From: Acidimicrobiales bacterium
Lineage (GTDB): Bacteria > Actinomycetota > Acidimicrobiia > Acidimicrobiales > RAAP-2
Length of the DNA stretch: 7,869 nt
Assembly: GCA_017883125.1 (NCBI GenBank)
Contig: JADGOD010000063.1
Span: 1 to 7,869 of the forward strand
Direction of reading: 5' to 3'
Below the pieces are notes generated by a model. It was not told the origin of the DNA and did no database searches. It saw nothing but the letters and a program-made list of their open reading frames with translations. Position numbers and translations under genes: made by a program. Shown in pieces: positions 4,704 through 7,869 of the stretch; the stretch's first letter is position 1; each line of letters begins with the position of its first letter.

Positions 4704-6149
4704 GTGGGTCTTCTGACTCGGGGTGAACGGGCCCTCGCCACACGAAGCACCCTCGGGATCTGGCTTGGGGTCGGGGCCATCGGCTCGATCACGATGGCCG
4801 TCTTCGGCACGGTCGTCGGCGCCCTCCCGAGCGCCGGGGCGTCAGGGTGGTGGTTCCACCTCTCGACCGCCCGGTCCTGGTCCAACATCGCGTTCTACCT
4901 CGGCGCTGCGCTGCTGGCCGCCGGGTGGCTGGGCGTGGGGACCTTCGCCCGCGCCGGACAGCTGCGCCTGAGCGAGGCGTGGCTCGCACTCGGGCTCTGG
5001 GGGATACCGCTCCTGCTCGCCCCGCCGCTCTTCAGCCGAGACCTCTACAGCTACGTCGTCCAGGGGCTCCTCGCCCACCAGGGGATGAACCCGTACACGA
5101 CCTCGCCCTCGGTGCTGAGCTCGACCGCGGCCTTCCAGGGCATCGCCAGCGTGTGGCAGCACACCCCCGCCCCGTACGGCCCGCTCTCGGCTCTGGTCGC
5201 CAACGCCGCGGCTGGCCTCGCCGGCAGCTCGCTGGTCGCCCAGATCATCGTCATGCGCCTTCCCGAGCTGTGTGGGATGGCGCTGATGATGGTGTTCATC
5301 CCCCGGCTGTGCCGCCGGCTCGGTGCCGACCCGGGGGTCGGCGTGTGGCTCGCCGTGCTCAGCCCGCTGGCCATCGTGAGCTTCTTGGCCTCCGGTCACA
5401 ACGAGGGCCTCATGCTCGGGCTCATGGTGATGGGGATCGCTCTGGTCATGGAGGAGCGGGTTGCCGTGGGGTTCACGGCCATCGCTGCAGCGGCGACGAT
5501 CAAGCTGCCGGCCATCGCGGGCATCGCGCTCTTGGCCATGGAGCGGTTCCGGACCCGACCCAAGGACCGCGCTCGGCTGATCGTGATGGCCGTGGGCATC
5601 CCCGCCGTCGTCTGGCTGGCCCTGACCCTGCTCACCGGCTTCGGCTTCGGGTGGCTCAGCCCGACGGCGATCCAGATCCCCACCCAGATCCGGACCCTGG
5701 CCACTCCGTCGGTGGCGCTCGGGGTCTTCATCGCCTCGATCCTCCACGCCCTCGGCCTCGGCATCGAGACCCACGCGGTCGTGACGGTCACGCGCACCGT
5801 GGTGACGCTCTCCACGGTGGCGACCGTCCTGTGGCTCTTCCTCAACGTCCAGCGCTACGAGGTGGTCCGGATCCTGGGCCTCGCCCTCCTGGTGGTCGCC
5901 ATCGGGAGCCCGACGCTCTGGCCCTGGTACTTCACCTGGGGGATCACCGTGCTGGCCGCCACCTCGGCGCAGCGGTCCAAGGCGCTGGCCGCCCTGGCGG
6001 TCGCAGCCGTCTTCATGGTCAACGCCAGCGGGACCCCCACCCTCCAGACCCACTCCTACCTGGTCACCGCGCCGGCCCTGATCCTCGGGGTCGTCTGGCT
6101 GGTCCGAGGGGGACGCTGGCGCCGCACGCTGGAGACATCGGTTGACTGA
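4704..6149 (+). CDS. mptB: MptB-like polyprenyl-phosphomannose-dependent alpha-1,6-mannosyltransferase
   Basis: 481 residues, an integral membrane protein with roughly a dozen hydrophobic segments. Signatures of the MptA/MptB family (GT-C fold) are clear: FSRDLYSYVVQG with Arg112-Asp113 (the acidic residue expected to be catalytic in the first outer loop), GMNPYTTSP (about 128-136), PAPYGPLSALV (about 155-165), and SGHNEGLMLGL (about 230-240), the family's HN(D/E)-x-L motif. These enzymes take mannose from polyprenyl-phosphomannose on the outer face and extend the alpha-1,6 mannan backbone of lipomannan-type lipoglycans. Whether this organism makes lipomannan or another mannolipid is not visible here. 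The GTG at 4704 is preferred over the TTG at 4641 because of its ribosome site. It overlaps the next glycosyltransferase by 8 bases, so the two are probably co-translated. The symbol is by family; MptA-type specificity is equally possible. Confidence 0.85.
   Translation: MGLLTRGERALATRSTLGIWLGVGAIGSITMAVFGTVVGALPSAGASGWWFHLSTARSWSNIAFYLGAALLAAGWLGVGTFARAGQLRLSEAWLALGLWGIPLLLAPPLFSRDLYSYVVQGLLAHQGMNPYTTSPSVLSSTAAFQGIASVWQHTPAPYGPLSALVANAAAGLAGSSLVAQIIVMRLPELCGMALMMVFIPRLCRRLGADPGVGVWLAVLSPLAIVSFLASGHNEGLMLGLMVMGIALVMEERVAVGFTAIAAAATIKLPAIAGIALLAMERFRTRPKDRARLIVMAVGIPAVVWLALTLLTGFGFGWLSPTAIQIPTQIRTLATPSVALGVFIASILHALGLGIETHAVVTVTRTVVTLSTVATVLWLFLNVQRYEVVRILGLALLVVAIGSPTLWPWYFTWGITVLAATSAQRSKALAALAVAAVFMVNASGTPTLQTHSYLVTAPALILGVVWLVRGGRWRRTLETSVD
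6131..6135 (+). promoter_or_regulatory. Ribosome binding site for the TTG-started PIG-V-like gene
   Basis: GGAGA inside the end of the MptB-like gene lies 6 bases before the TTG at 6142. It supports a TTG start and an 8-base overlap between the two coding regions. Confidence 0.55.
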
Positions 6150-7275
6150 GGCGACCCCGACGAAGAGCCCGGTCAGGCGCCTGGAGCGGTACCGGTGGCT
6201 GGCCGTCCCCATCCTCTGGTACCTCGCGGCGCGCGCGGCGGTGCTCGTCGGCCTCCTCATCGGTGATCTCGCCACCGGAGAGCGCCTCTCGAACAAGCTC
6301 TCCCGCTGGGACGGCCAGTGGTTCCTCAGCGCCGCCACCCAGGGGTGGCCGCGTCACCTGATCTACGAGAACGGCCACGTCATCGCCAACCCGATCTCCT
6401 TCTTCCCCGCCCTCCCCCTGGCGATCCGATGGATCTCGGAGGCGACCGGGATCTCCCCGGTCGGCATCGGGATCGCGATCTCCTTCGTCACGGGTCTCAC
6501 CGCGACGATCTCGGTGGCCCTCCTGGTCAAGGAGTTCGCCGGCGAGAGGGCGGCGGTGCGCGCCAGCGTGCTCTTCGCCATCTTCCCGGCCACCTTCGTC
6601 TTCAGCCTGATCTACGCCGAGGGCACCGTGATCACCGCCATGGCGCTCGGCCTGCTCTGCCTCATGAGGCGCCGATGGGTCCTGGCCGGGCTGCTCGGAG
6701 CGCTGGCCTCCTTCACGACGCCGATCGCCCTGGCGTTCGTGCTCAGCTGCGCCTGGGTGGCGGTCGATGAGATCCGCCGACGCCGTGACTGGAGTGCTCT
6801 GCTCGCCCCGGTGATCGCCCCGATGGGCATGGGCTTCTACATGGTCTGGCTCTGGCGCCACACCGGTTCGATCAACGCGTGGCGCCTCACCGAGCGCGGC
6901 GGGTGGAACAGCTACCCCTCGCTCAGCTACCCGTTCGTGCTGGTCAAGAACTTCGCTCTCAACCCCGTCGGCCAGGTCAAGACGACGGACCTGCTCATCG
7001 TCGGGATGATCTTCGCAGCGGTCGCCATCGTGCTGGCGATCCGACAGCGCCAGCCGATGCCGGTCCTCATCTACGCGCTCGGCGTCGTGGCGATGGCCCT
7101 GTTCTCCTACCCCGTGAGCCTGAGGCCCCGCTTCCTCCTCCTGGCGTTCCCGCTTGTAGCGGCCGTCGGGATCAGGCTCGAGGGTCGCGGCTACAAGGCC
7201 GCCGTCGCCGTCTCGGCGATCGGCTTCCTCGGCCTCACCGGCTTCGAGTTCTACTCCTGGGCGATCTTCCCGTAG
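6142..7275 (+). CDS. PIG-V-like (GPI mannosyltransferase 2-type, GT-C) membrane mannosyltransferase
   Basis: 377 residues with about ten hydrophobic segments. The N-terminal outer loop has RWDGQWFLSAATQGW (55-69), the RWDG-x-W/Y motif of the PIG-V family with its catalytic-type Asp57. ISFFPALPLAIRW (85-97), the usual FFPxxPL element, follows. Next come FAIFPATFVFSLIYAEG (145-161), matching FPxxxxxSxxYxE, and SFTTPIALAFVL (190-201), where relatives usually have an Arg before the Pro (TRP) but this protein has TTP. Expected reaction: transfer of a sugar, probably mannose, from a polyprenyl-phosphate donor on the outer side of the membrane to a lipid or glycan. The TTG start is backed by GGAGA at 6131-6135. 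The 8-base overlap with the MptB-like gene argues for a shared glycoconjugate pathway (inference). Donor and acceptor are not identifiable. Confidence 0.8.
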   Translation: MTEATPTKSPVRRLERYRWLAVPILWYLAARAAVLVGLLIGDLATGERLSNKLSRWDGQWFLSAATQGWPRHLIYENGHVIANPISFFPALPLAIRWISEATGISPVGIGIAISFVTGLTATISVALLVKEFAGERAAVRASVLFAIFPATFVFSLIYAEGTVITAMALGLLCLMRRRWVLAGLLGALASFTTPIALAFVLSCAWVAVDEIRRRRDWSALLAPVIAPMGMGFYMVWLWRHTGSINAWRLTERGGWNSYPSLSYPFVLVKNFALNPVGQVKTTDLLIVGMIFAAVAIVLAIRQRQPMPVLIYALGVVAMALFSYPVSLRPRFLLLAFPLVAAVGIRLEGRGYKAAVAVSAIGFLGLTGFEFYSWAIFP

Positions 7276-7290
7276 TGCAGCTCTTCGCAG

Positions 7291-7320
7291 CGAGGCACTC
7301 GGCTCAGGCCGAGACCCTCG
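7291..7320. terminator. Hairpin between convergent genes, probable bidirectional terminator
   Basis: CTCGGC (7298-7303) and GCCGAG (7308-7313) form a perfect 6-bp stem with a TCAG loop. It is extended by CGAGG (7291-7295) pairing with CCTCG (7316-7320) across a 2x2 internal loop. It begins 15 bases after the PIG-V-like stop and covers the last codons and stop of the Ddn-like gene on the other strand. There is no T-run on either side. Confidence 0.5.
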
Positions 7321-7753
7321 TGCCGACGAAGACGGGGATGAGGCGCTCGGTCTTCTCCTGGTACTCGGCGTACGGCGGGTAGGCGGCCACCGCCCGCTCC
7401 CACCACAGGGCGCGCTCGTCGCCGTCGAGCTCTCTGACCTCGACGGCGAAGGGCTCGGGGCCGTCCTGGATCATCACCGCCGCGGGGTCGGCGACCAGGT
7501 TGTAGTACCAGAGCGGGTGCGTGGGGGCTCCGCCCTGAGAGGCGACGAGCGCGTAAGCCCCCTCGTGCTCGACCCGCATCAGCGGGGTCTTGCGGATCTT
7601 CCCCGACCTGTTGCCCTTCATCGTCACGATGATCACCCGGAGCCCGGAGTCGCCCAGGGTGTTGGCCCGAGTCCCCCCAGAGGCCTCGTACTCGGCGACC
7701 TGGTGGCGGGCGAACTCCCAGGTGCTCGGCTCGTACTCCCCAGTGATCGGCAT
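7304..7753 (-). CDS. Ddn-like F420-dependent nitroreductase family protein
   Basis: 149 residues, the standard length for the deazaflavin-dependent nitroreductase (Ddn/split beta-barrel) family. The family core is intact: VIIVTMKGNRSGKIRKTPL (residues 40-58), where the G-x-x-SGK-x-R segment contacts the F420 phosphate/tail; VASQGG then HPLWYYNLVADP (about 72-89); DGDERALWWERA; and YAEYQEKTERLIPVFV (about 128-143). These enzymes use reduced F420 to reduce quinones, nitro compounds or other acceptors, in the cytoplasm or at the membrane face; the natural substrate here is unknown. The ATG at 7753 fits the family start. It has no good Shine-Dalgarno site but has TAGGTT 6 bases upstream, which would suit a leaderless transcript. 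The gene implies that the host makes coenzyme F420. It converges on the glycosyltransferase pair and is probably monocistronic. Confidence 0.93.
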   Translation of the reverse strand: MPITGEYEPSTWEFARHQVAEYEASGGTRANTLGDSGLRVIIVTMKGNRSGKIRKTPLMRVEHEGAYALVASQGGAPTHPLWYYNLVADPAAVMIQDGPEPFAVEVRELDGDERALWWERAVAAYPPYAEYQEKTERLIPVFVGTRVSA

Positions 7754-7759
7754 GTCCCA

Positions 7760-7765
7760 AACCTA
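7760..7765 (-). promoter_or_regulatory. Possible -10 box for a leaderless Ddn-like transcript
   Basis: TAGGTT on the minus strand (TAnnnT pattern) is separated from the ATG at 7753 by 6 bases, the spacing seen when transcription starts at the A of ATG. No convincing -35 box is visible upstream. Confidence 0.3.
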
Positions 7766-7775
7766 GTGAGTCCCT

Positions 7776-7854
7776 GGCTCCTCAGCGAGGGAGCCCGGTG
7801 CTGTCGAGAGGTTCGAGGAACCGGGCCACACCCGGCGGTAGGGTTCTTCCGCCG
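7776..7854. repeat. Run of four small inverted repeats upstream of the Ddn-like gene
   Basis: Four perfect short stems follow one another: GGCTCC (7776-7781)/GGAGCC (7790-7795); GGTTC (7810-7814)/GAACC (7818-7822); CCGGG (7821-7825)/CCCGG (7831-7835); CGGCGG (7833-7838)/CCGCCG (7849-7854). Neighbouring stems share two to three bases, so the last three compete or stack. No protein or tRNA is supported in 7754-7869. Confidence 0.4.
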
Positions 7855-7869
7855 CACGAACGCCGAGGC

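Noticed and set aside
4842..6338. Long antisense open frame (498 codons, minus) opposite the MptB-like gene
   Set aside because: It is rich in Gly, Arg, Asp, His and Gln with no domain pattern, as expected for the mirror of a GC-rich membrane-protein gene. The plus strand has clear family motifs.
6064..6861. Antisense open frame (265 codons, minus) opposite the PIG-V-like gene
   Set aside because: Same low-complexity charged composition and no recognisable motif; the sense strand encodes the RWDG-type glycosyltransferase.
7810..7835. GGTTCGA-like T-arm suggesting a tRNA end
   Set aside because: The stem GGTTC-GAG-GAACC lacks the T-loop and the rest of a cloverleaf on either strand.
7633..7857. 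Minus-strand frame overlapping the start of the Ddn-like gene
   Set aside because: Composition is that of an out-of-frame shadow and no domain or ribosome site supports it.

Overview
The window is about two-thirds G+C. It uses GTG and TTG start codons, and its genes are packed with short gaps or small overlaps. Three gene types point to an actinobacterium: an F420-type (Ddn-like) oxidoreductase, an MptB-type polyprenyl-phosphomannose mannosyltransferase, and a secreted L,D-transpeptidase lipoprotein. The thiolase-like/DUF35/CaiB set is common in Mycobacteriales and Acidimicrobiia. I lean towards an Acidimicrobiia-like lineage, but the sequence alone does not prove it.

Layout. Bases 1-462 (+) hold the C-terminal end of a secreted-type SGNH/GDSL hydrolase. 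It converges on a minus-strand acyl-CoA cluster, read from 3219 down to 486: a thiolase-fold protein, a DUF35 zinc-ribbon/OB protein whose ATG overlaps the thiolase stop by 4 bases, a hairpin, and then a CaiB/BaiF (family III) CoA-transferase or racemase. The 308 bases upstream of the thiolase gene carry a sigma70-like promoter candidate and what looks like a decayed EthD/DUF4286-like alpha+beta-barrel gene without a normal start codon. Next comes a minus-strand lipoprotein L,D-transpeptidase (3528-4421). A 282-base divergent region rich in inverted repeats follows, and then a plus-strand pair of membrane glycosyltransferases overlapping by 8 bases: MptB-like (4704-6149) and PIG-V-like (6142-7275). 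A Ddn-like oxidoreductase (7304-7753, minus) converges on them. The last ~115 bases hold no supported gene but contain a run of small hairpins.

How the genes may work together. The thiolase-like protein has lost the thiolase nucleophile Cys and the GHP histidine, and it is translationally coupled to a DUF35 partner. This is the architecture of Ltp2-DUF35 retro-aldolases of steroid side-chain degradation. The neighbouring CaiB-family protein carries a His/Asp pair like that of alpha-methylacyl-CoA racemases. Together they suggest a small module for degrading branched or sterol-like acyl-CoA (inference). The transpeptidase and the two mannosyltransferases form a divergent cell-envelope block (peptidoglycan and lipoglycan/glycolipid).

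I see no phage, transposon, CRISPR array or tRNA/rRNA. No clearly new multi-gene system is evident. The most interesting points are the repurposed thiolase pair, the barrel-gene remnant in its leader, and hairpins at gene ends, one of which carries the stop codons of two converging genes in its two arms.
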